Origin: Candidatus Poribacteria bacterium
GTDB taxonomy: Bacteria > Poribacteria > WGA-4E > WGA-3G
Length of the DNA: 64,000 nucleotides
Assembly: GCA_022394755.1 (NCBI GenBank)
Contig: JAGFCA010000055.1
Coordinates: 1-64,000, forward strand
Reading direction: 5' to 3'
Below the pieces are notes generated by a model. It was not told the DNA's origin and made no database searches. It was given only the letters and a program-made list of their open reading frames with translations. Numbering within the stretch: the first letter of the stretch is position 1; every line of letters begins with the position of its first letter. Made by a program: the position numbers and the translations under genes. Positions 8,802-18,523 of the stretch are shown here, piece by piece.

Positions 8802-10415
8802 TTATAATCCTGCTGCATGCCTCTTTGCATCCGGGTCACCAGCAGCATAATATATTCCACTCTCTTTATCAACATATATCATCACAGGTACAGCTATCGG
8901 ACCTGACTTTCTGTCAACCTTATGCCCCCGATTAGCAAGTCCATCTATAACATCCTGACATACGGTAGTATTTATACTTAATGAACCAACCTTTTTAAAA
9001 GTTCTCTCCCGTATTGGATTTGGATCGAATGAATCTTGGTGATGAAGAGTCGCAAAACGTGGTGTTGTTACCGCTTCTTCTGGTAACATACCGAATTCAA
9101 CAAAGTTTAACAGAAGATTCATTGTTGTCTGGTCCTGTAAATCACCACCTGCAACACTAATTGCCAAGACCGGTTCTCCATCTTTTAAGACCAAAGTCGG
9201 TGTCAATGTAATTCGTGGACGTTTTCCAGGTTCAATACAATTTGGATGATTTGGATTCGTATTTAAACTTCGCAAACGATTCCCCCAACTAACTCCAGTT
9301 GAACCACCCATGTTTTCTTCTACATGCACATTCGCACTTGGGGTAGCAGAAACAACATTTCCCCATTTGTCCGCAACAACACATGTTGTTGTCCCACCAT
9401 CTCCTGGACGGTATACACCATCTGCTAATATGGGTTTCATGTTTTCAACATCACCTGGTCTGGCTTCATCTGATGCAATTTGCATATCTATCAAAGTTCG
9501 ACGTATTTCAGTATACTTATCTGATAATAGTTTATCCAACGGAACATCAACGAATTCAGGATCCGCATAATATGTATCTCTATCAGCCATAGCCAATTTG
9601 AGAGACTCAATTACAACATGTATATAATCAGCAGATAGATGTCCCATCTGCTTTAAATTAAAATCTTCAAGTAAACGTAATGCTTGACATAAATATGGAC
9701 CCTGTGTCCAAGTACTACACTTACAAACTGTATACCCACGATAATCAATTGTCACGGGATCTTCAACCTTTGTCAAATGTGCTTGAAGATCATTTTTTCT
9801 TAGAAATCCACCTTTTTCTATATAGTAGGACTCTAATTCCTCAGAAACATCTGGATTCACACCATTTCTTCCATAGAATCGATCACTTGCTGCTTGTATT
9901 TTCTCTTCTCGATTACCTTTTGTGTTTCGTTCTTCATCAACAAGTCGTCTTAAGGTGTTAGCTAATTTTGGATGCCAATCAGCATTACCATCATCAAGTA
10001 ATCGTAGTGTAGGTGCTACAATATCTTTAAAACTCATGGTCCCATAAAGTTTAAGTGTTGTCGTACACAGGTCTACAACTGACGGTACTGGTGCCATCTT
10101 TATATCACCGTTAGGTATACCGTTTTTCATATACCAGTCAATGGCATTTTGCGATAACGGAGCTCTACCGAGACCTGATAAAGATTTCACTTCTCTTTTC
10201 TTAGCATCAAAAATTAGAAGTGGCACTTCACCACCAATAGAGCAAAGAACATGGTCAGTAACATTCAAAGCAAGAATCGTTCCTGCAGCAGCATCAGCTG
10301 CATTTCCACCTGCTTCTAAGATTTCTACACCTGCTGCAACTGCTTTTGCACCACCAGCAGCTACTATACCTTCAGTACTCTCAGCCTTCCAACCAATATT
10401 TTTGACATCCTGCAT
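8802..10415 (-). CDS. Gamma-glutamyltransferase-family (Ntn-hydrolase) protein
   Basis: 537 residues from the ATG at 10415, which has GAGG 8 bases upstream; a GTG at 10439 is also in frame but less favoured. The large-subunit part carries 'LEAGGNAADAAAGTILALNV', the family hallmark, and the autoprocessing site region 'GDGGTTTCVVADKWGNVVS' places the candidate nucleophilic Thr at residues 342-344. 'SVAGGDLQDQTTMNLLLNF' matches the C-terminal small-subunit core. There is no signal peptide, unlike the periplasmic E. coli enzyme, so a cytoplasmic acylase-like role is possible. Gamma-glutamyl or cephalosporin-acylase-type activity cannot be separated from sequence alone. Confidence 0.85.
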   Translation of the reverse strand: MQDVKNIGWKAESTEGIVAAGGAKAVAAGVEILEAGGNAADAAAGTILALNVTDHVLCSIGGEVPLLIFDAKKREVKSLSGLGRAPLSQNAIDWYMKNGIPNGDIKMAPVPSVVDLCTTTLKLYGTMSFKDIVAPTLRLLDDGNADWHPKLANTLRRLVDEERNTKGNREEKIQAASDRFYGRNGVNPDVSEELESYYIEKGGFLRKNDLQAHLTKVEDPVTIDYRGYTVCKCSTWTQGPYLCQALRLLEDFNLKQMGHLSADYIHVVIESLKLAMADRDTYYADPEFVDVPLDKLLSDKYTEIRRTLIDMQIASDEARPGDVENMKPILADGVYRPGDGGTTTCVVADKWGNVVSATPSANVHVEENMGGSTGVSWGNRLRSLNTNPNHPNCIEPGKRPRITLTPTLVLKDGEPVLAISVAGGDLQDQTTMNLLLNFVEFGMLPEEAVTTPRFATLHHQDSFDPNPIRERTFKKVGSLSINTTVCQDVIDGLANRGHKVDRKSGPIAVPVMIYVDKESGIYYAAGDPDAKRHAAGL

Positions 10416-10536
10416 TTTTCTACCTCTATGTCTATACACATTTTAAGATAACTTAGATTAGAGCATATCATGAACATATAACCTTTTCAATATCAAAGAC
10501 CAGATAAATAGCGTTATACTAAATTAATCTATAAGT

Positions 10537-12105
10537 TCAAGGAATTCGACGATACAGACGATTATATTTCGTTGAGTCAATTAGTTCATACTCCTCTTCT
10601 AAGCCTTCAACATCATCATATTCTGTACGCCAAACAATAACATAATCTGCTGGTAAACCTTTGTTCTTATATCTCAATGGAAAATGATCTGTATTCGCTT
10701 CATAGTTATTTAAATATGCTATCCCTTTATTAACTATCAGATGACATTCAATATGACCAAACGGTTCAACGTATTTCGGCTCAAAACCAAGTTCATCTGA
10801 AACACCTCCCCATTCAGCAGGAATACTCATAAGAATTGTATTTTCATTATCAATTCCTTCTAATGATAGAGCCTCTTTAATATCTCGATTTAACAAGGTA
10901 TATGTGTGAAAGTTAAGTCCAAGATGGCATAATGACAACAAGATTAGGATTACTGCTATGATTTGGTTGACTTTTTTATATAAAGGTATTGAGAAAAATG
11001 GTAGTAATACTAAGAAAATATATAGATGAAACCTGTCATTAATCCATCCACCACTTAAACCAGACCATGGTGTAATAAAATACATTATAGTAATCAATGT
11101 TGATAATACAATAAACCCATCAGTCTCTAAAAAATATCGTGTCCAACCGGGTCTATCTTTTTCTGATTTATCATTCTTCATTGCAAACATAATTCTACCT
11201 ACTATCGTAAAAACAAAAGCAATTGAAAAGACTAACAGTAGAGTTTGACCAATTAGTATATGTTCATCACGAAATGAAACCAATGATTTCATTGAGACGA
11301 AATAATCCAATAACCATTCAAACCCCTTGTAGCCTTTATTAACATGCTTATCAGCAAGATATAGATAATGATTCAAAAACATAAAATATGAAGGAAAGAG
11401 AATACCAATAAAGTATAAATATGATTTTTCTCTCACTATGGACTTCTTCAAATGTGACAACAGTGTGTTTGATTCAGATTTAGTTGACGACATGTTTATC
11501 ACTATATTGTATAAAGATAAATACATCGAAAGGAATGTCATAGATAAGATAAGTAATAAAAAGGAATGAAAATGTGTGAGATAAGAAATTATCAACAGAA
11601 TGTATATAATGACAATATTAATTATGTTTATCTCATCCTTGATTCGCCACCAATAACCAAGTGTGAAGAAAAATAGAGACATACTCAGTACAAAATTGTA
11701 AAACCCCATATGAAGAAGATAGTTATATGCAAAGATGAAACCAACAAGACCAAAATATATGTTACCTTCCTTAATTCCTTTGAGAAAATAGAAAAGTGAT
11801 AATGGCAGAAGAGTAATACAGAGAGTAAGGACGATTTTTTCACATACAATTGGTGGAAATATGTACATCAATATCAATAGAAGTGCGTGTGAAGTCCAAT
11901 TAGGGAATAAAGTAGGATTTAATTCATAAACTTCCCGTAATTGTGTATTATTAGGGTTATTATACTCTTTCAATACATAAGCGTTATAAATGTGACTGGC
12001 ACCATCTTGTGTAGGAAAATACTTGAATCCCCATACAGGTATTAGATGAAGTACAATTAACACGATTACGACAATAACCCCTTTTGACAATCTATGTTTT
12101 TTCAT
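10537..12105 (-). CDS. Large multi-pass membrane protein, GT-C glycosyltransferase-like
   Basis: 522 residues with about ten to twelve predicted membrane helices and a soluble tail of roughly 100 residues. After the first helix comes an extracytoplasmic loop 'FPTQDGASHIYNAY', an acidic Asp-x-x-x-His pattern in the place where GT-C enzymes carry their catalytic acidic residue; the tail has beta-rich sequence ending in 'YELIDSTKYNRLYRRIP'. That topology fits polyprenyl-phosphate-sugar-dependent glycosyltransferases, but I see no family-specific motif, so the call is structural only. No adjacent glycan genes support it. Confidence 0.5.
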   Translation of the reverse strand: MKKHRLSKGVIVVIVLIVLHLIPVWGFKYFPTQDGASHIYNAYVLKEYNNPNNTQLREVYELNPTLFPNWTSHALLLILMYIFPPIVCEKIVLTLCITLLPLSLFYFLKGIKEGNIYFGLVGFIFAYNYLLHMGFYNFVLSMSLFFFTLGYWWRIKDEINIINIVIIYILLIISYLTHFHSFLLLILSMTFLSMYLSLYNIVINMSSTKSESNTLLSHLKKSIVREKSYLYFIGILFPSYFMFLNHYLYLADKHVNKGYKGFEWLLDYFVSMKSLVSFRDEHILIGQTLLLVFSIAFVFTIVGRIMFAMKNDKSEKDRPGWTRYFLETDGFIVLSTLITIMYFITPWSGLSGGWINDRFHLYIFLVLLPFFSIPLYKKVNQIIAVILILLSLCHLGLNFHTYTLLNRDIKEALSLEGIDNENTILMSIPAEWGGVSDELGFEPKYVEPFGHIECHLIVNKGIAYLNNYEANTDHFPLRYKNKGLPADYVIVWRTEYDDVEGLEEEYELIDSTKYNRLYRRIP

Positions 12106-12226
12106 TACCTATATTCCCTTTGCATAATCATAATTTTAATTCTATTCAACTCTATTTTAATTCAATACATATATTGATTCAACCCTGATATGTCAAATTC
12201 AATTACACTATTATAACAAAAACACC

Positions 12227-12254
12227 GATTACAGATTCTTACATTTCTGTAATC
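12227..12254. repeat. Inverted repeat between divergent genes
   Basis: GATTACAGA (12227-12235) and its exact complement TCTGTAATC (12246-12254) flank a 10-base spacer. It lies in the 273-base gap between the divergently transcribed membrane protein (start 12105) and the GIY-YIG gene (start 12379). It could be an operator for a dimeric regulator or an RNA hairpin; no T-run follows, so a terminator is unlikely. Confidence 0.6.
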
Positions 12255-12378
12255 TGTTGTGATTCCAAACTCACACCCTTCGTTTTGACTTTCTGGTTAA
12301 TTTCTGTTATTATCTTCAAAGAAAATAAAATATTTGATGAATAAAAATTTCTTCGCACATATATTAGACTGATTAAAA

Positions 12379-12951
12379 ATGGATATTCCAACAATAAGAA
12401 TTATTGGGGAAAACACCCAAGCAGGTACATATATACTCCGATTTCAATTAAAGAGTGAAATTGAACTACAATTTGGACGATTTAAAAAAGGAAAACTAAT
12501 ACACTTAAATGCGGGTATTTATACCTATGTCGGTTCCGCTCTATCAGAAAAAGGAGCAACTTCCTTAGCACGACGACTTGTACGACATGCCACACGCTCA
12601 GATGAAAAACCACCACATAGTATAAGGGATGAGATGGTAAGACTGTTTAAAGAAATTGAATTAGGACCTCAAAACCCGTTACCAAAGAATGGAAAGAAAT
12701 TGTTTTGGAACATTTACCATCTATTAGATTTAGACAGAGTTGAAATTAAAAATATAATTGCTATTAGATCAACCACAAGGTTAGAGAACAATATTGCTGA
12801 GTTCTTAGAACAAGATTCTGGAACTGAAATTATAGAAAAGAGTTTAGGTGCAAATGATTCACCAAAGAACACACATATCTTACGTGCAAATCCTGATGAA
12901 TATTGGTGGATGAATCTATCAAATGAAATGAATAGTAGGTATCAATCATAA
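12379..12951 (+). CDS. GIY-YIG nuclease family protein (DUF123-like)
   Basis: 190 residues with the split signature Gly46-Ile-Tyr and Tyr50-Val-Gly52 ('GIYTYVGSA'), followed by 'LARRLVRH', the conserved basic helix (Arg of the GIY-YIG active site). 'LFWNIYHLLDL' matches the W-[HN]-I-D-[HY]-L stretch of DUF123, here with Asn-Ile-Tyr instead of His-Ile-Asp. DUF123 proteins are found alone or fused to endonuclease III and are thought to act in DNA metabolism. The C-terminal half is less conserved. The start has no clear ribosome-binding site. It heads a plus-strand run with the aminopeptidase, sulfatase and PhyH genes. Confidence 0.75.
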   Translation: MDIPTIRIIGENTQAGTYILRFQLKSEIELQFGRFKKGKLIHLNAGIYTYVGSALSEKGATSLARRLVRHATRSDEKPPHSIRDEMVRLFKEIELGPQNPLPKNGKKLFWNIYHLLDLDRVEIKNIIAIRSTTRLENNIAEFLEQDSGTEIIEKSLGANDSPKNTHILRANPDEYWWMNLSNEMNSRYQS

Positions 12952-13018
12952 TTTTCGGTTAATTATAAGCTTACTAACTTCAGATTACATTTTATTAAAT
13001 AAAACCAATGGGAGAGAA

Positions 13019-14134
13019 ATGTACGATCCACGATTTGATGAACTTGCTAATGTTCTAATTACACATTCTACTAAAATCCAACCTGGAGAAGTTGTACTAA
13101 TTGAAGGCATCGAAATTCCACAAGAGATGGTAATTGCTCTTATCCGGTCTGTTCGAAAAGCTGAAGGAATTCCAATTGTAGAAATAAGACAGACACGAAT
13201 TCAAAGAGAGATTATTCTCGGCGGGACTGATGATGGTATTAAATTAATTGGAGATTATGAATGCTACCGCATGAAACAAGTTCAAGCCTATATCGGGATA
13301 CGAGGAAGTCATAACATCACTGAAATGTCTGACGTTCCTTCTGAGGCATTGCAAAGATATCAAAAATTATTATCACGACCACTCAATGACATTAGAGTAC
13401 CAAATACAAAATGGGTTGTCTTAAGGTGGCCACATCCTGCAATGGCACAACAAGCATCTATGAGTACTGAAGCATTTGAGAAATATTACTTTGATGTATG
13501 TACGCTTGACTATAGTTTGATGGAAAAAGCAATGGTACCATTAACAAAAATGATGGAGAATACAGACGAAGTACATATCAAAGGTGAAAATACCGATTTA
13601 CGGTTCAGTATTAAGGATATACCGGTAATTCCATGTGCAGGAGAGTACAACATTCCAGATGGTGAATGTTTTACTTCTCCTGTTAGAGATTCTGTAAACG
13701 GTATGATCCAATTCAATACACCTACAATTTATCAAGGAACTACTTTTACAGATGTCTGTCTACATTTTGAAAACGGTAAAATAGTTGATGCCACAAGTAA
13801 TCATACAGAAAAACTAAATAATATACTTGATACCGATGATGGTGCAAGATATATTGGAGAATTTGCTATTGCATTCAATCCTTATATCACTAAGCCACTG
13901 TTAGATATTCTATTTGATGAAAAAATTGCTGGATCTTTTCATTTCACTCCTGGACAAGCCTATGAAGAAGCAGACAATGGAAATCGTTCTGCGGTTCATT
14001 GGGATATGGTAATGATTCAAACACCAGAATATGGCGGTGGAGAAATATATTTTGATGGAAAACTCGTTCGAAAAGATGGTTTATTTTTTCATCCTGAATT
14101 AGAAGGTCTTAATCCTGAAAATCTCATTAGTTGA
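13019..14134 (+). CDS. M29-family metalloaminopeptidase (aminopeptidase T/AmpS type)
   Basis: 371-residue cytosolic leucyl-type aminopeptidase. Likely metal ligands and catalytic residues are in order: Glu216 ('NIPDGE'), Glu281 ('IGEFAIAFNP'), His308 and Tyr315 ('SFHFTPGQAYEEADNG'), His327 and Asp329 ('AVHWDMV'). The His-to-Tyr spacing of seven and His-x-Asp pair match Thermus aminopeptidase T. The N-terminal domain ('LANVLITHSTKIQPGEVVLI') is also typical. GGGAGAG precedes the ATG. It ends 13 bases before the sulfatase start, so the two are probably co-transcribed. Confidence 0.9.
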   Translation: MYDPRFDELANVLITHSTKIQPGEVVLIEGIEIPQEMVIALIRSVRKAEGIPIVEIRQTRIQREIILGGTDDGIKLIGDYECYRMKQVQAYIGIRGSHNITEMSDVPSEALQRYQKLLSRPLNDIRVPNTKWVVLRWPHPAMAQQASMSTEAFEKYYFDVCTLDYSLMEKAMVPLTKMMENTDEVHIKGENTDLRFSIKDIPVIPCAGEYNIPDGECFTSPVRDSVNGMIQFNTPTIYQGTTFTDVCLHFENGKIVDATSNHTEKLNNILDTDDGARYIGEFAIAFNPYITKPLLDILFDEKIAGSFHFTPGQAYEEADNGNRSAVHWDMVMIQTPEYGGGEIYFDGKLVRKDGLFFHPELEGLNPENLIS

Positions 14135-14147
14135 TATTGGAGTACTT

Positions 14148-15584
14148 ATGCCTCAAAAACCAAATATTCTGTTTCTTCTGACCGATCAACAACGATATGA
14201 TTCCTTAGGATGTAATGGTGCAACTATTTGCCAAACACCAGCAATTGATAGTATTGCAGCATCTGGAATGCGTTTTTCTAAGGCGTATACCCCAATTTCC
14301 CTCTGTTCACCGGCACGTGGGTCATTACTTACAGGATTATATCCACATAATCACGGCCAACTCTCTAATATGGGTAACTTTAACGGAGTGTTTTCTGATC
14401 AAATTCTTGATAAACCTGCATATCCACAACTCCTGAAAGATAGTGGATATAATGTTTCATGTATTGGAAAATGGCATCTTGCTAAACAAGGAGACACTGA
14501 GTTTTGGGGATATGATAAATGGCATCCATATAATGAATGGCATCAAATGCTAAAAGAGGACGGTATTGATTACAGAATCGATCAGGATGCCGTACAACCC
14601 TATGAGTGGGGTGGTAATGCACCTTTTTATGGTGAACTACCACTCCCTATTGAAAAAACTATGGAAGCATGGACTGCTGATAAAACTATTGAACTACTTG
14701 ATGGATATAATGATTCTGATAAACCTTTCATGATTGCTGCGAACTTTTTTGGTCCACACTTCCCTTATGCTGTTCCCGAACCTTATTTATCAATGTATGA
14801 CCCAGATACAGTTGAACGATGGGGGAACTTTGATGAGATGTTCATCAATAAACCGTTAATACAACAAAAGGAGATGTTAAGATGGAATTCGAGTCATCTG
14901 ACATGGGAAGATTGGCAAAAGGTTATTGCTGCATATTGGGGATTCTGCACTTTTATAGATGATCAGGTCCAACGAATTTTAAACTGTCTTACAGAAAATG
15001 GCATGGATGAGAATACAATCGTCATCTTTTCTACTGATCATGGCGATATGCTTGGTAGTCATCGGCTGTTTAATAAAGGATTCCATATGTATGAGGAGAC
15101 ACACCACATACCATTGGTCATCAAGTGGAACGAAGTGACTGACCCAGGGTCAACCTGTAATGAGTTTGTTAATCTGGTGGATTTAATGCCTACCTTCTTA
15201 GAAATTGGAGATGCTAAAACACCAAATAATCTTGATGGAAGATCTATTGTACCATTACTTAATGGTGAAACTGTTGACGATTGGAACGACGATGTATTTG
15301 CTGAATTCCATGGATATGAACCAACACTGGCTACTGTTAGGATGGTTCGTACTGATAATTGGAAATATGTCTACAATCCATATAGTGAAGATGAACTGTA
15401 TGACATGAAGAGTGATCCTCATGAACTACATAACCTTGCAACCCATCTCGGTTATAAACATGTATTACGAAGAATGAAGGATAGAATGGTGAAATGGTTA
15501 CGAGAAACAAGAGATAACATCGTTATGGAAGGGGGTTGGCAAAGCAACTCATTCGATTTACTTATTTCTGATCGTGAAAGATAA
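14148..15584 (+). CDS. Sulfatase (arylsulfatase/choline-sulfatase-like)
   Basis: 478 residues, no signal peptide. Formylglycine-dependent sulfatase: Cys53 in 'LCSPARGSLLTG' is the residue expected to be converted to formylglycine; 'LLTDQQRYDSLG' supplies N-terminal metal ligands (Asp13, Gln14) and 'FSTDHGDMLGSH' the second metal pair. The family hydrolyses sulfate esters of glycans, choline or aryl compounds. Lack of an export signal suggests a small imported substrate rather than a polysaccharide. SD GGAG lies 7 bases upstream. No formylglycine-generating enzyme is recognised nearby; the radical SAM protein at 61543 is distant and not clearly an anSME. It sits 12 bases before a PhyH gene. 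Confidence 0.92.
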   Translation: MPQKPNILFLLTDQQRYDSLGCNGATICQTPAIDSIAASGMRFSKAYTPISLCSPARGSLLTGLYPHNHGQLSNMGNFNGVFSDQILDKPAYPQLLKDSGYNVSCIGKWHLAKQGDTEFWGYDKWHPYNEWHQMLKEDGIDYRIDQDAVQPYEWGGNAPFYGELPLPIEKTMEAWTADKTIELLDGYNDSDKPFMIAANFFGPHFPYAVPEPYLSMYDPDTVERWGNFDEMFINKPLIQQKEMLRWNSSHLTWEDWQKVIAAYWGFCTFIDDQVQRILNCLTENGMDENTIVIFSTDHGDMLGSHRLFNKGFHMYEETHHIPLVIKWNEVTDPGSTCNEFVNLVDLMPTFLEIGDAKTPNNLDGRSIVPLLNGETVDDWNDDVFAEFHGYEPTLATVRMVRTDNWKYVYNPYSEDELYDMKSDPHELHNLATHLGYKHVLRRMKDRMVKWLRETRDNIVMEGGWQSNSFDLLISDRER

Positions 15585-15596
15585 AAGGAATTCAAT

Positions 15597-16346
15597 ATGG
15601 TAGAAGAATCAATCGAACATTTAGACACATACGGATATTGTTTGATAGAAAACGCCATTCCTTCTGATATGGCAGATACAATGGCGGAGAAATACTACCA
15701 AATTCATCAAGATCTTGCTAATAAGTGGTTGTTTCAAAACCCAAATGACGACCTATATCAAACACTCTTTGGTATTGCTAATCTCGACGATTTGTGTCAG
15801 GATTGTATTGCTCATCCACAAGTCTTAGAGGTTGTTCGACACTTTATTGGTGATAAGGTTCGGCTTGGAGAGGCATGTACCAAATGGGTAAAACCTGGAG
15901 CCGGACAGGGTGGAATACACACAGATTCTACTCATGACTTACCAAAGATTCTACCAGAAACACCTTGGATGATTAATACTATATGGATGATTACAGATTT
16001 TATTGAGGAGAATGGTGCAACTATTGTTGTACCTTTCAGTCATAAGACAAGGCGTAGACCGACAAGTAATGATCTTGCTACATGTATCCCTATCCCAATA
16101 GTTGGAAAACGCGGTTCAGTTCTATTATGGCAGGGAGGAACTTGGCATGGAAATGGTGCCAATACATCAAAAAACCAACATCGAATGGCTCTGAATATAG
16201 CATATTATCCGGCTTGGTGGAATCTTATGCGTGAAGGTGGACATCAACCCATTTATCCTGATGTTTTTCAAAGAATGCCTGAGACAGTTAAAGCACTTGT
16301 CAAACACAAAGTAGCAAAACGTAGAGAAGACATTTACGAAATTTGA
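15597..16346 (+). CDS. Phytanoyl-CoA dioxygenase (PhyH) family Fe(II)/2-oxoglutarate oxygenase
   Basis: 249 residues, cupin-like fold. The iron-binding facial triad is His108-x-Asp110 ('GIHTDSTHD') and distal His184 ('GGTWHGNGAN'), with Arg196 placed to bind 2-oxoglutarate. A conserved 'ENGATIVVPFSHK' strand matches the family's 'NG.l.v.PGSH' motif. It would hydroxylate an unknown small molecule with oxygen and 2-oxoglutarate. It is the last gene of the aminopeptidase-sulfatase-PhyH run; a shared substrate (a sulfated or peptidyl metabolite) is plausible but inferred. SD AAGGAA precedes the ATG. Confidence 0.9.
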   Translation: MVEESIEHLDTYGYCLIENAIPSDMADTMAEKYYQIHQDLANKWLFQNPNDDLYQTLFGIANLDDLCQDCIAHPQVLEVVRHFIGDKVRLGEACTKWVKPGAGQGGIHTDSTHDLPKILPETPWMINTIWMITDFIEENGATIVVPFSHKTRRRPTSNDLATCIPIPIVGKRGSVLLWQGGTWHGNGANTSKNQHRMALNIAYYPAWWNLMREGGHQPIYPDVFQRMPETVKALVKHKVAKRREDIYEI

Positions 16347-16365
16347 GTCTGTTAATTCTAATCAT

Positions 16366-17619
16366 TTATCGGACCCTTTTACCAGCTTGAAATACTGCTT
16401 GAACCCGACTAAATGCATTCACATTTGATGTTGGATCCCCTTCTACAGCAACAAGATCAGCAATTTTTCCCGGCTCAATTGTTCCAATTTCATCTCCCAT
16501 CCCAATAGCTTCCGCTGAAATCCGAGTTGCAGAGATTAAGGCTTCAGCAGGTGTAAAACCAACTTCAACAAGCAGTTGTAAATCGTAATCAAGATGACCA
16601 AAAGCAAGATTGTTAACACCTGAATCCGTCCCGGGAACAATACGATCCTTTAAACAATAATCAAGCATACGACGCATTACATCCAAGCGTCTTTCTATTT
16701 GCTGTTCCTGATATTCTAAGTCCTTAATCTCCTCAGATGAAATGTCATCGTTATCTCTTTTCTTTCGAAGTTCGACAATCCTTGGATAATCGGTCCATGC
16801 TTGAAGAGTAGGACTAATCCAAATACCTGATTCTGCCATCATCTCAGCTATTTTTGGATCAAAACGTAGTTCACCATCAGGTTCAAGGAATTCGGCATGT
16901 TCCATCAGATCAATCCCAGCTTCTACAGCGCGAACCATAGACTCAGAGGCACGACAATGAGCAGCTGTTAATCGATGAAAATGATGTGCTTCGTGGACTG
17001 CTGCATGTAATTCTTCAACCGAATAACTTGCACGTCCTGGGATAGTTCCTTCCGTTCCACCCCCTGAAGCCATTATCTTTATATAATCTGCTCCTTCATG
17101 TACTAATCTTCGAACGGACTTACGGATCTCATCTACACCATCTGCAGTCTCATTACACATATGAAAATGTCCACCCGTACAAGTAATCGGTCTTCCACTG
17201 ACTAAGGTACGTGGTCCTGCGATATAACCATGTTCCAATCCCTCCTTCAAGTAAAAACCAACTTTGTTCCGCGCACCATGTTCTCTGATGGTTGTAATTC
17301 CTGCTGAAAGATGTAATTCTAAATTCATGGCACCGATTAATACCATCATCTCATCTGAATCAGAAAACATCTCTACATAATTACTACCATTTCCTGAAAG
17401 ACTCAAATGAGTATGACCATCTATTAGTCCAGGGATTATACATAAATCTCCAAGATCAATTATTTCGGTATTCGATGGTATCTCTTTAGATATAGCCTCC
17501 TGATGTCCAACCCTTACTATCCTACCATCTGAAATGACAATTGCTTGATTTGATTGGATAGAAGTAGTAATCCCATCAATGAGTGAACTGCTTTTGACAA
17601 CAATTACTTTATTCTGCAT
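16366..17619 (-). CDS. Metal-dependent amidohydrolase (imidazolonepropionase/prolidase-like)
   Basis: 417 residues of the amidohydrolase superfamily. Metal site: 'IPGLIDGHTHLSL' (His69, His71), 'YIKIMASGGG' (bridging Lys region), 'TAAHCRASES' and 'LMEHAEFL' (His ligands), and 'PGTDSG' (catalytic Asp). The N- and C-terminal beta-sandwich flanks ('GKIADLVAVEGDPTSNV') are complete. Substrates in this subgroup include Xaa-Pro dipeptides and cyclic amides. AAAGGA lies upstream of the ATG. It is followed in transcription order by nothing obvious, and preceded 39 bases upstream by a carbon-nitrogen hydrolase, suggesting a joint amide-degrading function. Confidence 0.9.
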   Translation of the reverse strand: MQNKVIVVKSSSLIDGITTSIQSNQAIVISDGRIVRVGHQEAISKEIPSNTEIIDLGDLCIIPGLIDGHTHLSLSGNGSNYVEMFSDSDEMMVLIGAMNLELHLSAGITTIREHGARNKVGFYLKEGLEHGYIAGPRTLVSGRPITCTGGHFHMCNETADGVDEIRKSVRRLVHEGADYIKIMASGGGTEGTIPGRASYSVEELHAAVHEAHHFHRLTAAHCRASESMVRAVEAGIDLMEHAEFLEPDGELRFDPKIAEMMAESGIWISPTLQAWTDYPRIVELRKKRDNDDISSEEIKDLEYQEQQIERRLDVMRRMLDYCLKDRIVPGTDSGVNNLAFGHLDYDLQLLVEVGFTPAEALISATRISAEAIGMGDEIGTIEPGKIADLVAVEGDPTSNVNAFSRVQAVFQAGKRVR

Positions 17620-17658
17620 ATATGAAGTCCTTTTTGATACAAAAAATATTGAACGATC

Positions 17659-18501
17659 TTACACTTTTACCACAAACTCACAACCTTGTTGGAACCATTC
17701 TCTGAGAATTGTATTCTCATTATATGTACGTTTTGCTAAATAACCACTTGCCTTACTAAGGTCTAACGTGGCAGAAATAACGGTATCCCCAAAGAAACCT
17801 GCTTCTTCAATTACATTTCCATTCGGATGAATAATCTTTGAATTACCATGTGAGGATCCTGGATCTCTAATATCATCGGGATTCGAAGGTGTGTTTGACA
17901 TCACAAGAAATATACCGTTTTCAGTAGCCCGCGAAATAGGCATTGCTCGATATGCGGACAACTTTGCTTCAGAGAGTAATCCTGATTCACATGAACAGAA
18001 AAAACAGATTTTCGCTCCCATAGCAGTCGGAAGTTTTACTAATTCTGGATAACGTACATCATGACAGATAATAAAACAACACTCTACACCAGCAAGTTCA
18101 ACAATAGGTAATTTTCCTCTATTGTTAGTACACCACTTTTCACCTGCTAAGAAAGTTTTACCATATCTATATTTCAGAGTTCCTTGTTGATCAATTATTG
18201 CTAAATCATTATGCCAATTCTCCCCATCATGATGTGCTGAACCAACAATTACCGCAATATTATGTTCTCTTGCAGCTTGTGCAATTTTGGCTTCTGATTC
18301 TTTAAATACTTGAGGAGATATATTATTCCAATATTCAGTATCACAACAATATCCGAACAGGCATCCTTCTGGAAAAGCAACAACTTCAATATCTTCATCA
18401 GCACAAATTTCTAAATAATGGAGTACTTTATCAGTACTCAACGGAACATCTTTACTTGTTAGTAATTGACACGCTGCAACAGTAATACTATCGACCTTCA
18501 T
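17659..18501 (-). CDS. Carbon-nitrogen hydrolase (nitrilase superfamily)
   Basis: 280 residues with the complete Glu-Lys-Cys catalytic triad: Glu45 ('FPEGCLFG'), Lys115 ('YGKTFLAGE') and Cys146 ('FIICHDVRYPEL'). The fold is that of amidases such as omega-amidase or N-carbamoyl hydrolases; the short length and simple triad argue against a fused NAD synthetase or N-acyltransferase. SD GAGGGA precedes the ATG. It lies between an ABC-2 permease gene upstream (22-base gap) and the amidohydrolase downstream. Substrate unknown. Confidence 0.9.
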   Translation of the reverse strand: MKVDSITVAACQLLTSKDVPLSTDKVLHYLEICADEDIEVVAFPEGCLFGYCCDTEYWNNISPQVFKESEAKIAQAAREHNIAVIVGSAHHDGENWHNDLAIIDQQGTLKYRYGKTFLAGEKWCTNNRGKLPIVELAGVECCFIICHDVRYPELVKLPTAMGAKICFFCSCESGLLSEAKLSAYRAMPISRATENGIFLVMSNTPSNPDDIRDPGSSHGNSKIIHPNGNVIEEAGFFGDTVISATLDLSKASGYLAKRTYNENTILREWFQQGCEFVVKV

Positions 18502-18523
18502 TTGAATTATCCCTCATAACGAA